Origin: Piscicola geometra
Lineage: Eukaryota > Annelida > Clitellata > Hirudinida > Piscicolidae
Assembly: GCA_943735955.1 (NCBI GenBank)
Contig: OX030965.1
Location: forward strand, 3,004,201-3,068,200
Reading direction: 5' to 3'
Length of the DNA stretch: 64,000 nt
How positions within the stretch are numbered: the stretch's first letter is position 1; every line of letters begins with the position of its first letter. Of this stretch, positions 22,900-35,046 are shown piece by piece. Position numbers and translations under genes: made by a program. A model generated the notes under the pieces. It saw only the letters and a list, made by a program, of their open reading frames with translations, made no database searches and was not told the DNA's origin.

Positions 22900-25891
22900 G
22901 CTTATCAATAACTATACTTCTGATGCCTTCAAAAGGGAAAAATCCATCTGACATATTGTTTTTGTTGTTGATGTTGTTGTTGTTGAAGGCATCTACTGCT
23001 TCCTCCATCAATCCATAGTCACTCACTATTTCCATTGTCGTGTTTTGTTGTGGTTGTTGCACCATGACGTGTTGTATGACGTTTTGTTGTATTTGGTTGT
23101 GTTGTTGTTGTTGTTGCATGGTATCATCAGCACTGATAAACTCTTGGTTGTTGCAAATGCCCTCTTGTTTTATATTGTTGTTGTTGTTGTTGTTGACACC
23201 AATGTTGGAAGGGTCGATAACGTTGTTATTGTTTCTGTTAGTATCATCAGCAACATCAGTGCTTGGTGTGTTGTTGTGGAGGTGAGATAGTGGTGGAAAA
23301 AAGGGGAAAGAGTGGGGAGAGAGGAGGGAGGGGTCCGTGAAGATGGGAGAGTTGAGGAAGAAAGCATCTTCTAGGTCTGTCGAATGGCTGTCGTCTGTAG
23401 TGATGGCGATGATGATAACGATAATGATTTTTTAAAGTATTTAAGGACTACACGGTGGCCAAGATGATTTAAGATTATTGAGTCCCAAAAAGACACAAGA
23501 CACACCAGTGGCGAGGGAGGGAGGAGAGGTGCTGTGGTGGTGAAGGACTGCTCCATCCAGCAGGTCAGCAAAACCGTTTCTACCATCCCAGCCTGCCCCG
23601 ACCCCCATTAGACCTCCAAAAAGACCACCACCTTCACCTCCACCAGTACCAGTACCTCCACCCCCAAGACCCCCTCCTCCTCCTCCTCCTCCTCCAGCAC
23701 CTCCACTGCCAGAGAGGGCCTCGTGGAGACTGTCTACCGAGTCCTCTTCGAGTCGTAGGATGTTCTTGTCGAGGAGGTCGAGGGGGCCTGGTCGGTGGGA
23801 GAAGTAGTCGTTGAGGTTCTCCCGCAGTTCCAGCTTCTTTAGGAGTCTGTTGGTGGTGTTTTGGTGGTGTTGTGGTGGTTGAGTTGGTGGTTGGTGGTGT
23901 TGTGGTTGTGTTGGCGGTTGTTGGTGGTGTTGTGGTTGTGTTGGCGGTTGTTGGTGGTGTTGTGGTTGTGTTGGTGGTTGTTGGTGGTGTTGTGGTTGTG
24001 TTGGTGATTGTTGGTGTTGTTGTGGTTGAGTTGGTGGTTGTTAGTAGTGTTGTTGTTGATGTTGGGGTTGTTGGTGGTGTTCTGGTGGTGTTGTGGTTGT
24101 GTTGGTGGTTGTTGGTGGTGTTGTTGTGGTTGTGTTGGTGGTTGTTGGTGGTGTTGTGGTTGTGTTGGTGGTTGTTGGTGGTGGTGTATTGGTTGTGTTG
24201 GTGGTTGTTGGCGGTGTTGTGGTTGTGTTGGTGGTTGTTGGTGGTGTTGTGGTTGTGTTGGTGATTGTTGGTGTTGTTGTGGTTGAGTTGGTGGTTGTTA
24301 GTAGTGTTGTTGTTGATGTTGGGGTTGTTGGTGGTGTTGTGGTTGTTGTTGGTGGTGTTCTGGTGGTGTTGTGGTTGTGTTGGTGGTTGTTGGTGGTGTT
24401 TTTGTGGTTGTGTTGGTGGTTGTTGGTGGTGGTGTATAGGTTGTGTTGGTGGTTGTTGGTGGTGTTGTGGTTGTGTTGGTGGTTGTTGGTGGTGTTGTGG
24501 TTGTGTTGGTGATTGTTGGTGTTGTTGTGGTGGAGTTGGTGGTTGTTAGTAGTGTTGTTGTTGATGTTGGGGTTGTTGGTGGTGTTGTGGTTGTGTTGGT
24601 GGTTGTTGGTGGTGTTGTGGTTGTGTTGGTGGTTGTTGGTGGTGTTGTGGTTGTGTTGGTGGTTGTTGGTGGTGTTGTGGTTGTGTTGGTGGTTGTTGGT
24701 GGTGGTTGTGTTGGTGGTTGTTGGAAGTGTTGGTGGTGGTTGTGTTGGTGTTTGTTGTTGGTGTTGTGGTTGTGTTGGTGATTGTTGGTGATGTTGTGGT
24801 TGTGTTGGTGGTTGTTGGTGGTGGTTGTTGGGGTGGTTGTTGGTGGTGGTTGTTGTTGGTGTTGTGGTTGTGTTGGTGGTTGTTGGTGATGTTGTGGTTG
24901 TGTTGGTGGTTGTTGGTGGTGGTTGTTGGGGTGGTTGTTGGTGGTGGTTGTTGTTGTTGTGTGGTGTTGCAGATTTAGTGATGTTCTAATAATAAAAAAA
25001 TTCATTTATATAGCGCTATGGCACGCAACAGAAGCGTTCTAGTTGTTATGTGTTGTTGTAGTAGTGTTGTAATGCAGTTTAAAGTTGTAGTGTGGTGTTG
25101 TAATGCAGTTTAAAGTTGTAGTGTAGTGTTGTAATGCAGTTTAAAGTTGTAGTGTAGTGTTGTAATGCAGTTTAAAGTTGTAGTGTGGTGTTGTAATGCA
25201 GTATAAAGTTGTAGTGTAGTGTTGTAATGCAGTTTAAAGTTGTAGTGTAGTGTTGTAATGCAGTATAAAGTTGTAGTGTAGTGTTGTAATGCAGTTTAAA
25301 GTTGTAGTGTAGTGTTGTAATGCAGTTTAAAGTTGTAGTGTAGTGTTGTAATGCAGTATAAAGTTGTAGTGTAGTGTTGTAATGCAGTTTAAAGTTGTAG
25401 TGTAGTGTTGTAATGCAGTTTAAAGTTGTAGTGTAGTGTTGTAATGCAGTATAAAGTTGTAGTGTAGTGTTGTAATGCAGTATAAAGTTGTAGTGTAGTG
25501 TTGTAATGCAGTATAAAGTTGTAGTGCAGTGTTGTAATGCAGTATAAAGTTGTAGTGTAGTGTTGTAATGCAGTTTAAAGTTGTAGTGTAGTGTTGTAAT
25601 GCAGTTTAAAGTTGTAGTGTAGTGTTGTAATGCAGTTTAAAGTGTAGTGTGGTGTTGTAATGCAGTATAAAGTTGTAGTGTAGTGTTGTAATGCAGTTTA
25701 AAGTTGTAGTGCAGTGTTGTAATGCAGTATAAAGTTGTAGTGCAGTGTTGTAATGCAGTTTAAAGTTGTATTCAGGTGGATCTGTTGTCTCTTTGTGGCA
25801 ACTTAGTGAAGTCACGAAGGCAACCACCTTTGCTTCTCGTGCAGTGATCGGTCGGTCATTGGGTGGGCGTCTGTTGAGCGGGTGTCAGTGT

Positions 25892-25946
<55 letters not shown>

Positions 25947-28900
25947 GACGCTGTTGATAATGATGATAATAGCGATGATGATGAGGATAATGATGACGAT
26001 GATAATGATGACGATGATAATGATGACGATGATAATGATGACGATGATAATGATGACGATGATAATAGTGTTGATGATATTACTGATGCTGATGGTGGCG
26101 CTAATGATGATGATGATCGAAACAGTCCTCCTTTTCTTAACACTCCCTACTCCTTTCACTCTCTCTTCTACATCCCCCTCACCCCGCCCCCCCCTCACAC
26201 CCACCCTCGAGGATGTGGTGCTGCACGAGGCACTCAATGCCAGGCCTCTGCTTCAACTTCTTCTGCAGACTGTCCCGCGCCTGTGCCGTGGTGTGCCACC
26301 CAACTATTATAACAATCATAAAAATAAATATTTTATTATAACTATAACTTTATTATTATTATTGTTGTTGGCATACATCCATCTCGTGAGATGATGATAG
26401 CGCTCTGATGTGTTCTTTGACGGCAGCTTCTAGAGTGGCTCAGCAGACCGATTCTGGATCGACAGTCTCTGCTGCAGCGGCTGCAGGTGAAGTCGGATGG
26501 AAGATCGAGAGCCTGATTCTGCTGCCTCATCTTTCTTCTTTGCCTTCGGGATTCTAGATGTTGCCTGCGTTCTTCCTCGCCCTTTTTGATGCCTTTGTGG
26601 ACAGTCTGGCGCCAGCCCCTCCGGTCATCGGCTAGCTCTTCCCATCTGCCAGGGTCGATACCCGTAAGTTTGAGGTCGCGTTTGCAGACGTCTTTGAAGC
26701 GTAGTTGCGGGCGACCAACTGGACGTTGTCCTGTAGCCAGCTCGCCATAGAGGATGTCCTTGGGTATGCGACCTTCTTCCATTCTACGCACGTGACCCAG
26801 CCAGCGTAGACGTCTTTGGCATAGAAGGAGGTGTATGCTGAGTGAGTTGGCTTGATTGAGTACGGCTGTGTTGGTGACTTTGTCTTGCCATGTTATGCCA
26901 AGGATGCGTCGGAGACAGCAAAGATGAAAGCTTTCGAGACGATCTTCTTGCCTGGCATAGGTGGTCCAGGTTTCGCTGCCATACAACAGAGTGCTGAGAA
27001 CGCATGCCTGGTACACTTTGAGCTTGGTGTTTCGTGTCAGTTGGTTGTTGGTCCATACACGTTTGCTCAATCTGGCCATGACGCTGGCTGCTTTGGCGAG
27101 CCTCTTATCAATCTCAATGTCGAGGGATAGGCTGCTAGTAATGACGGAACCCAAGTATGTGAACTTGTCAGTGGCCTTCAGCACCTGATTGTCGATTGTG
27201 ATTGAGGGTGGAACAGGAATGTCTTGACCCATGATGTTGGTTTTCTTGATACTGATGGTCAGACCGAATTCCCTGCAAGCCTGAGCAAAGCGATTCATCA
27301 GCTGCTGAAGGTGTTCCTCCGTGTGTGACACCAGGGCCGCATCATCAGCGAACAGCATGTCTCTGATGAGGACAGTGCGAATTTTTGTCTTTGCTCTTAG
27401 GCGTGCCATGTTCAGCAGTTTCCCGTCACTTCTGGTGTGTAAATGAACACCTTCGGCAGACTCTTTAAATGCGAAGTTCAACAGCATCGAGAAGAAGATA
27501 CCGAATAATGTAGGCGCTAGCACACAACCCTGTTTGACCCCACTCTTGATTATGAAGGATTCTGAGGTTCTCCATCGTAGCGTGTTTTCGTGATAAGAAG
27601 TTGTAATGTTGAGCAGCCTAGGTGGACAGCCGATCTTCTTGAGTAGCCGAAATAGGCCGTTCCTACTTACAAGGTCGAATGCCTTAGTTAGGTCGATAAA
27701 GGCGATATACAGCGGCATCCGCTGTTCTCTGCACTTTTCCTGGAGCTGACGCACGGAGAAGATCATGTCGACTGTGGATCTTCCTGATCTGAAGCCGCAT
27801 TGTGATTCAGGATACACACGACTTGCTAGGACTTGGAGACGGTTGAGGACAACGTGTGCGAAAGCTTTACCCACGACGTTAAGCAGTGAGATGCCCCTGT
27901 AGTTGTTGCAGTCGCTGCGGTCGCCCTTGTTCTTATACAGGGTGACAATCTTGGCATTGTGCATGTCCTGTGGAACTCTACCTTCTCTCCAACATAGGCA
28001 AAGGAGCTTGTGAAGTGGTTCTAGTAGAAACGGTTTACCGCATTTGATTATTTCTGGTGGGATGCCATCGTCTCCTGGTGCTTTTCCACTCTTTAAGGCA
28101 TCAATAGCTTTGCTGAGTTCGTCCATGGTCGGCTCGACATCAGCTCTTCCAAGACTGGCAAGTCTTCAATAGCGTCCAGTGCTATCTGAGTCACAGAGTT
28201 TTCTTTGGAATAAAGTTCCAGATAGTGTTCGACCCACCTTGCCATTTGCTTGTCTTTGTCTGTGATGGTCTCTCCTGATTTGGACTTTAAGGGTGCAATC
28301 TTCTTTGCTGACTTGCCTGTTGCTTTTTTGATGCCTTCATAAATGCTCCTTACGTTGCCAGCGTCTGACGCTTTTTGGATGCTATTCGCCAGTTGAAGCC
28401 AATAGTCATTTGCGCAGCGTCGAGCCGTCTGCTGGGCTTTTCATCGGGCAGCTTTCAACACTTCGAAGGTGGACTGACTTGGGTCGCGTTTGTAATCAAT
28501 CAATGCTTTTCTCTTGGCGTCAATAACAGGCTCAAGATCTGCCGCATTCGCTTAGAACCAATCGGTGTTCTTGTGTTTCTTTTTACCATACGTGAGTAAA
28601 GCAGTTCTGGAGATGGTATTCAGGAGCGAGTTCCATCTGACTTCCGCATTAGGCTCTTGGTCGCAGTGTTGCAGCTCTCCCAGCCGATCTATGAACTCCT
28701 GGTTCTTGGCCTGATGGGTGGTCTGATAGGTGTTGATTTTCGGCTGGCATTTCTTCTTGGAGAGGTGGAGCCTCTTGGGGCGCAACTTTATCTTTGTGGC
28801 AATCAGAGAATGGTCTGTATCGCAATCGGCGCTATGGTAAGCTCTGGTGCTGCGGACGTTGTTCAACGAGTTGTGCCTGGTGATGATCAAGTCCAGTTGA

Positions 28901-31523
28901 TGCCAATGATTTGATCTTGGATGTCTCCAAGACACCTTGTGACATGCTTTGCTCTGGAAGTACGTGTTTGTTACGCACAGGTTGTGGTAGCAGCAGAATT
29001 CGAGTAGTCTCTGGCCGTTTTCGTTCATTTTCCCGATGCCATGGTGAGCCAGCACATCTGGCCATGAGTCGTGGTCAGAGCCAACACGGGCGTTAAAATC
29101 TCCCAGAAGGTAGAGGTGTTCGGAGGCAGGGACTGTGGCAACAACGCTGCTTAGTTGTTCGTAGAATTGATCTTTAGTCTCAGTGCTGGCTTGCATGGTC
29201 GGTGCATAGATGCACAGAAGATTAGCACAGCCAGATGCTGTGAGAAGGCGTAGAGTGAGGATTCTCTCTGTGCCGCGGGAAGAAGGTTCGGACATACAAA
29301 GCAGGGTGTTCTTGATGGCGAAGCCGACTCCGTGTTCCCTGGTCTCCTCTTCTCCTTTCCCCTGCCAAAGAACGTGTAGTGTTCCTCCATCAAGGATCCA
29401 GACTCTGGAAGACGCGTTTCCTGTAGGGCTGCAACATCAACGTTTAGTCTGTGCAGCTCATGATCAATGACTGCAGTCTTGCGAAGGTCTTCAATCTCAC
29501 GAAGGTCATCACTCAGTCTAGTACGCATAGTACGTACGTTCCAGATTGCGATACGGAGAGCTGGAATCTCCATCTTTTTGTATTTGTAGTTGTTTGGTGC
29601 GTGAAGATAACGGCCTGCTTGTTGAGCTGTGCTCTAAGCTCCAGGCACCCACTGAAGCAGGCAGGCCGTGACGGGTAACACCTTATTGACTGGGGACTGC
29701 CCGGCTTAGGAAGGGCGGTAGTTACCATGGGACTGCGAGGGTCCCTCCCACCATTGAAGACAACCCGTGGCGTCCAGCTCTACGCCAATTGAGCAGAGAC
29801 TTATAACCCGTAAACTGCTGTCTTCTTGTTTGTGCTCTCGCCGTAAAGCGAGACTGGAGTGAACATCTCCAGGGCGCTAGCCTGGGCAAAGCGTGTGGAG
29901 ATCTTGTGCTGCCCAAACAACAGGACCCCCCTCTCGGCTTCGTCGACTAGATCCAAGGGGGTGCAAGCACCACGCTTAGAGCCGACTTGGCTGCAGGAGT
30001 TGCCGGAAGGACATCATAGATGACGATCCACCGCCTTAGGGACTCCGACTCCTGATTTTTCCTCGGGGTTGACTCCCAAAGCCTTTTAGATGAATGGATA
30101 GCCTGCAAGGCAGCAGCGGTTGGTAGTCAGAGTTTTCCTTCTCCTAGATGGGTTGCCTTCCCGGGCTGACGAGCCCCATCTGCCCGAAGCGACTTGTTTT
30201 AAGGCGCCAGTGACCCGCCTTCGCCCCTTCTCCTGTCAGTAGAAGCAGTTCCACCGCGAGCAGGCCAGGAGTTGGACTTAGTTGTCAGAGGCGGTACAGA
30301 GACGCATGCCGTAAAGGAGCACTTTATAGGCAGTGGGTGCTTATCCCCACTACCACCCCTTATTATTATTATGAATGTATTATAATAACTTTATTATTAT
30401 TATTATGAATGTATTATAATAACTTTATTATTATTATTATGAATGTATTATAATAACTTTATTATTATTATTATGAATGTATTATTACAACTTTATTATT
30501 ATTATTATGAATGTATTACTATAACTTTATTATTATTAATATAAATGTCTTATTATAATTATGAATGTCTTATTATAATTATGAATGTCTTATTATAATT
30601 ATGAATGTATTATTCTTATTATAAATTTATGTCATTACAAATCTATTATAATTATTATAAATATATTATTATAACTTCATTATTATTATTCCACATTTAT
30701 TATTGATTTATTTAAATGATCATCATCATCATGCTTGATAATGATATCTCATAAATGAAAGACACCTTCGCCTGCTCCAGCTGCCTGCATTTCTCTGCGT
30801 ACACCAGTGGAGTGTTCAGTTCTGATGTCATCATCACCATCATGATTAACATCATCATCATCAACCTCATCCTCATTATTATCATCATCTCCACCACCAT
30901 CATCATCATCATCACCATCATAGAAACTAGAAGAATTAAATGACATCATAATTAGATACGGGCTTATCAATATCTCATCATCATCATCATCATGCTGATC
31001 ATAACCATCATCATCATCATCATCATGCTGATCATAACCATCATCATCATCATCATCAGCATCTCACTTGGATAAATGCCTTGGTCCACCAGCTCAGGCA
31101 GACTCCTCCGCAACATTAACTTCTTCTCCAGACCTTGAGTGCATTTCATAATCATAATAATAATAATATAAGTGCAATTTATAATAATAGTAATAATAAT
31201 AATATAATATTAATATAAATAACAAATTTGTAAGAACAAAATTGATGATAATGCACTATTATAGCTGCCTTATTTATGTAAAAGTCTGTTTTTTGATTGA
31301 TAAAACATAATAGAAGTTATTTTGAAAAATCAATTAAATATTTGAATAATTAAAAAATGATGTTCTCACTTTCTCGATTCATATCCATGTACTCTTGCAG
31401 CGAATCGAGTTCAATCTGGGTCAGAGAAGTCGAAAGCATCGGATCGAACATCTCAAAGTCTTCCACATTGTCCGCATCGTTTGGGTAATCCATTAGCTTA
31501 TCGTTTTCAAGCCTTTCTGCCAT
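16816..31523 (-). CDS. MRTF: Myocardin-related transcription factor (MRTF), Asn/Gln-expanded
   Basis: Nine exons: 31523-31370, 31133-31068, 30821-30766, 26280-26205, 25870-25828, 23846-23506, 23394-22438, 21010-20925 and 20373-16816, about 1778 residues, phases consistent. MRTFs bind G-actin through RPEL motifs and, when released, enter the nucleus to co-activate SRF. RPEL1 is [18 protein letters not shown] (exon 2), RPEL2 [17 protein letters not shown] (exon 4) and RPEL3 [17 protein letters not shown] (exon 6). Exon 7 ends in a basic region ([19 protein letters not shown]) like the KKLKYHQY stretch of vertebrate MRTFs. Exon 8 is Gln-rich. Exon 9 holds a SAP domain (about 679-711, [20 protein letters not shown]) and a leucine zipper (about 1090-1135). 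Human MRTF-A is about 930 residues; the excess is poly-Asn, poly-Gln and repeats such as LHPQQQQ and CGGGS. A LINE lies in intron 3, on the gene's strand. Confidence 0.92.
17980..18110 (-). repeat. Exonic 21 bp repeat encoding LHPQQQQ
   Basis: Within MRTF exon 9 about six copies of a 21 bp unit encode LHPQQQQ, with slight codon changes (one copy reads MHPQQQQ). It keeps frame exactly and so was expanded within a translated exon. Confidence 0.9.
20466..20640 (+). mobile_element. tRNA-derived SINE, family 2
   Basis: The head contains GGGTAGCTGAGTCGGCAACG (A-box region) and GGTCCTAGGTTCAAGTGCAA (B-box region). A body ending GTTCGGGTTATACGCCACTA follows, then an (ATT)n tail. The first 15 bases are locally doubled. 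It lies in MRTF intron 8, antisense to MRTF. Confidence 0.85.
21012..21760. repeat. GTTGTAGTTGTGGTTGTGATG array, 3' arm of MRTF intron 7
   Basis: About 750 bp of G/T-only DNA built from gttgtagttgtggttgtgat-like units. On the MRTF sense strand it is C/A-only and runs straight into the acceptor of exon 8. It is complementary in composition and short motifs to the array at 21930-22437. Confidence 0.95.
21930..22437. repeat. CACCACAACTACAACAC array, 5' arm of MRTF intron 7
   Basis: About 30 units of a 17 bp motif (caccaccacaactacaa), abutting the exon 7 donor. On the sense strand it is G/T-only (TTGTAGTTGTGGTGGTG). Confidence 0.95.
23850..24975. repeat. GTTGGTGGTTGTTGGTGGTG minisatellite in MRTF intron 5
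   Basis: Around 1.1 kb of 30 bp units (gttggtggttgttggtggtg plus ttgtggttgt) with higher-order blocks marked by GTTAGTAGTGTTGTTGTTGA and by GGTGTATTGG or GGTGTATAGG. It lies next to RPEL3 exon 6; on the sense strand it is C/A-rich and precedes the acceptor. Confidence 0.93.
25025..25775. repeat. 31 bp minisatellite in MRTF intron 5
   Basis: About 24 near-identical units (gtagtgtagtgttgtaatgc plus agtttaaagtt), alternating AGTTTAAAG and AGTATAAAG variants. It starts next to a short tail-like motif (tatagcgctatggcacgc, 25010) and ends close to MRTF exon 5. Confidence 0.93.
26342..30355 (-). mobile_element. Non-LTR retrotransposon (LINE), nearly full length but decayed
   Basis: Read on the minus strand, the apurinic endonuclease domain starts at 29573 ([15 protein letters not shown]; later [10 protein letters not shown] and a DTDHSLI motif). 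A reverse transcriptase domain follows ([54 protein letters not shown]) and a C-terminal C-x2-C-x3-C..H zinc-knuckle-like region ([10 protein letters not shown]). A frameshift near 29200-29290 and in-frame stops near 28552 and 28440 break the frame, so it is dead as read. The 5' region (29574-30355) is untranslated. The family resembles endonuclease-RT elements common in invertebrates; I do not assign a clade. It sits in MRTF intron 3. Confidence 0.9.
30356..30710. repeat. AT-rich 33-36 bp repeat flanking the LINE 5' end
   Basis: Units of tattattattatgaatgtat plus tataataacttta are repeated about five times and then decay. The sequence left of the LINE (26325-26355) has the same ttattataactttattatta motif, so the LINE probably landed in this repeat. 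Confidence 0.8.
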
Positions 31524-32277
31524 TTTTTTTACAAGTATTTGGTCAGTTTTATTGGGATTTTGTGATCAATTTGTCTATTATCAGAATTTCCTTAAAAAAT
31601 ATTTTAAAGTTATAAATGAAATGCATTTTATGATCAAGAATAATTGGTTTATCATCCATTATTTTTAAATAATTAAATACTTTATTCTTTTGACCAGGAT
31701 ATTAGAATTTTCAACTGAACTTTGAAAAACGCTTATAAAATTAATTTTTTCGGTGTAAAAATCATTTTTTGCTTAAATATTTATTATTATTATTATAAGT
31801 TTTCAAATTAATACTATTTATTAAAAGTCATACTTTAGAAATGGTCAAGGAAGCAATAAAAAGTGAAACTTAAGCAAATCTTTAGAATGCAAAAAGCAAA
31901 ACTTTTTTCAATAAACTAAAGTTTGTAATTAAAGCGATGCGATAGATAGAAAGCTTTTGAAATACAAATTGGAATTTTGTTACAAGCTTATACTTCTATG
32001 GAAGCTATCAAATATTTAGAATAAGGTTTTACTTTACAGTTTCTAAGTTTTATTGACGAAACAAAATTATGTTAAATATTAATTTGATAAGCATTTTTTT
32101 ACAATTTTATATTAATTTGTACGAAATATTGAAACTAGTTTAATTTTTTCCATTTTGTTACTTTGGTTTAAATTTTAAATTTCAAATACATTTAAAACCA
32201 AGAATCAGATCAAAATTATTTTTAATTTAGAAAGTTTTACTTTTCACTTCAAACATTGTATTGAGTGTTACGTAAGA
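31524..32277. promoter_or_regulatory. Shared upstream region of MRTF and XPA
   Basis: The start codons of MRTF (minus) and XPA (plus) are 754 bp apart and point away from each other. The DNA between is AT-rich with no long simple repeat. I find no clear core-promoter motif; the promoter role is inferred from position. Confidence 0.45.
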
Positions 32278-33817
32278 ATGTTAGACCGAGAAGATAGTCA
32301 GAGTTGTGAAGGAGCTGGCTCGAAAAATGAAGAAGTATATGAGGTTTCAGGAACTAATGTTAATAATGAACAAGAACCTGAAGAAAGTGTAAAAGCCAGA
32401 GTGGAAAGAAAGAGAAAACAGGCGTTGTTAGTGCGCCAAAAAAAGGCTGAAGAACGATTGGCGAAAAAAAGGTACTAATATATTTCAAAGTTAGCATGGA
32501 TTTTTATGTAAACCTAGCCAATTTCAACTTTTCAAGAGCTTTGGCTGAAAACAACTCAAAAGCTTCCATGGAAAATGTTTCAGAAAAAGACAATGATGAT
32601 GTCATACCAAAAACGACAGGTGCATTCTATCAATCAAAACCATCTTCATTTCCTCATGAACTCAATTTGTGTTTTCAGCTATTCCTGGAGGCAGGGACCT
32701 CGTATGCGAAGAGTGTCACAAGCTGTTCATCGACTCGTATCTCTTTGAGAACTTCAGCAAACTCGTCTGTGACTCTTGCAGGTGCGAATGTTACAGTCTA
32801 TCGGCACTTTTTTTATAAAATTCATTATTTGTTTTTAAAGTAGTAATAATAGTAAAGTTTTATAATAATTATTATTATTATTTATGTTATTATTATTATT
32901 ATTACATTATTTATCATTTATATTGTTATCATTACATTATTTATCGTTTATATTGTTATTATTATCATTACATTATTTATCATTTATATTATTTAAAAAG
33001 GTGTGCACACATCTCCCCTTACTCCCCTCCTCAGGGACAGCCAAGAGGCACACCGACTCATCACGCGGACGGAAGCCAAGGAAACCTACCTCTTGAAAGT
33101 CACATCTATCTTTTTATTTGTTTTCATTAACATCATTATCATCATCATTAACATTAACACCATTATCATCATCATTTTCATTATCATTAACACCATTATC
33201 ATCATCATCATTTTCATTAACACCATTATCATCATCATTTTCATTTTTATTAACACCATTATCATCATCATTGTCATTAACACCATTATCATCATCATTT
33301 TCATTTTTATTAACACCATTATCATCATCATTGTCATTAACACCATTATCATCATCATTTTCATTAACACCATTATCATCATCATTTTCATTAACACCAT
33401 TGTCATTAACACCATTATCATCATCATTGTCATTAACACCATTATCATCATCATTTTCATTAACACCATTATCATCATCATTTTCATTAACACCATTTTC
33501 ATTAACACCATTATCATCATCATCATCATTTTCATTAACACCATTATCATCATCATCTTCATTATCATTAACACCATTATCATCATCATTATCATTAACA
33601 CCATTATCATCATCATTATCATTAACACCATTATCATCATCATCATCATTATCATTAACACCATTATCATCATCATTTTCATTAACACCATTATCATCAT
33701 CATTTTCATTAACACCATTATCATCATCATTTTCATTAAAACCCTTATCATTATCATCGTTATCATTATTCTTTTTTATCATAATTTTCACTATTACTTT
33801 CTTTATCATTCTCATCC

Positions 33818-33856
<39 letters not shown>

Positions 33857-34007
33857 GGATTGTGACCTTGACTTGAGGCCTCCTCCATTGCGCTTCATCA
33901 GCAGGAAAAGCAAGCAGAAGAAATTTGGTGAGATGAAGCTTTATCTGGAGTGCCAGGTGATGATGATGATGGGGATGATGATGATGATGAAGATGATGAT
34001 GATGATA

Positions 34008-34049
<42 letters not shown>

Positions 34050-34725
34050 ATGATGATGATGATGATGGAGATGATGATGATGATGGTGGTGATTGATCAT
34101 TATGATGAAGAGGATGATGATGATGATGATGAGGGTGGTGATGATGATGTTGGTGGTGGGGATGATAATGATTAATTTAATACCATAATAAACATAATCA
34201 TCACTATCACCTTTTTCATCATCATCATCATCATCATGGCACCAAGGTGGCGGAGAGGGCTGGGGAGGTGTGGGGCAGTGACGAGGGGCTGGAGGAGGAG
34301 CAGAAGAGGAGGGAGACAGAAAAGGAGAAGATGAGGAAGAGGAAGATCATCAAGAAGATGACCAGTTAGAGATTTCTTTTTTATGTGTGTCAGTTTGTAA
34401 TTAATCGTCATTGCTTAACAATTAATATTTAAGAACGCCTCAATAAAGCTTGCTTATTAAATATTTATTCATTAAAAAGAATTTAACAAATAAATGTTTT
34501 ATTGTTTATAATTAGAATGAATTAAACTTAATCTTTTCCGTAATATTGACCTTCGTCAGACCTGAAGAAACTGACGAGACCAGGTCTCTTGATTTCTTCT
34601 TCCAGCAAACACAAGCATGAGTATGGAGAAGAGGTTGCTGATTATGATGATGATGATGATTAGTAGTAGTAGTAGTTGTAGTAGTAATAGTAGTAGTAGT
34701 ATTAGTAGTTTTAGTAGTAGTAGTG

Positions 34726-34782
<57 letters not shown>

Positions 34783-35046
34783 ATAGTAGTTTTAGTATTA
34801 GTATTAGTAGTTTTAATAGTAGTAGTAGAAGTAGTAGTAGTAGTTTGAGTAGTTGTAGTAGCAGTTGTAGTAGAAGTAGTTTTAGTAGGAGCAGTAGTAG
34901 TAGAAGTACTAGTTACAGTAGCAGCATCATTACTAGTACCTCCTCTCACCTCCTTCACAACCTCACAGACATACAACGAAGACGAAGACACGTACACAAA
35001 AGTGTGCGCAACTTGTGAGCACGTGATGTCGTATGAGAAGATGTGA
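32278..35046 (+). CDS. XPA: DNA damage recognition protein XPA
   Basis: Eight exons: 32278-32471, 32537-32619, 32679-32781, 33035-33098, 33858-33956, 34247-34364, 34560-34633 and 34969-35046, about 270 residues against 273 in human, all phases consistent. XPA verifies damage in nucleotide excision repair, contacting RPA, TFIIH and ERCC1. The C4 zinc finger is C102-x2-C105-x17-C123-x2-C126 (CEECHKLFIDSYL, CDSC), the same spacing as human. It is followed by RTEAKETYLLKDCDL and FGEMKLYL of the DNA-binding domain, EVWGSDEGLEEE, and a C-terminus HEYGEETYNEDEDTYTKVC..CEHVMSYEKM that matches the human end. The N-terminal helix VERKRKQALLVRQKKAEERL corresponds to the RPA32-binding region. An in-frame TAG just past the exon 6 donor would end the protein early if intron 6 were kept. 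Confidence 0.95.
33119..33770. repeat. 27 bp ATTAACACCATTATCATCAT array in XPA intron 4
   Basis: About 24 units (attaacaccattatcatcat plus cattttc) with lengths in multiples of 3, so all frames stay open and give spurious reading frames on both strands. A pure (ATC)n run (33819-33855) leads directly into the exon 5 acceptor. Confidence 0.93.
34640..34925. repeat. (GAT)n and (TAG)n tracts in XPA intron 7
   Basis: A (GAT)n run right after the donor (34641-34661) passes into about 260 bp of TAG triplets with TTT and ATT interruptions, up to about 40 bp before the exon 8 acceptor. Confidence 0.9.

Noticed and set aside
23872..25005. Val/Cys/Trp-rich plus-strand frames and Thr/Asn-rich minus-strand frames
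   Set aside because: They are translations of the GTTGGTGGT minisatellite in MRTF intron 5, without start context or conserved content.
26784..27130. Short frames on both strands within the LINE
   Set aside because: They are shadows of the reverse transcriptase frame, which contains the catalytic FADD motif.
33003..34175. A 390-codon Ile/Met-rich plus-strand frame over XPA introns 4 and 5
   Set aside because: It is repeat translation. The true XPA exons within it (33035-33098, 33858-33956) are defined by splice sites and human-like sequence.
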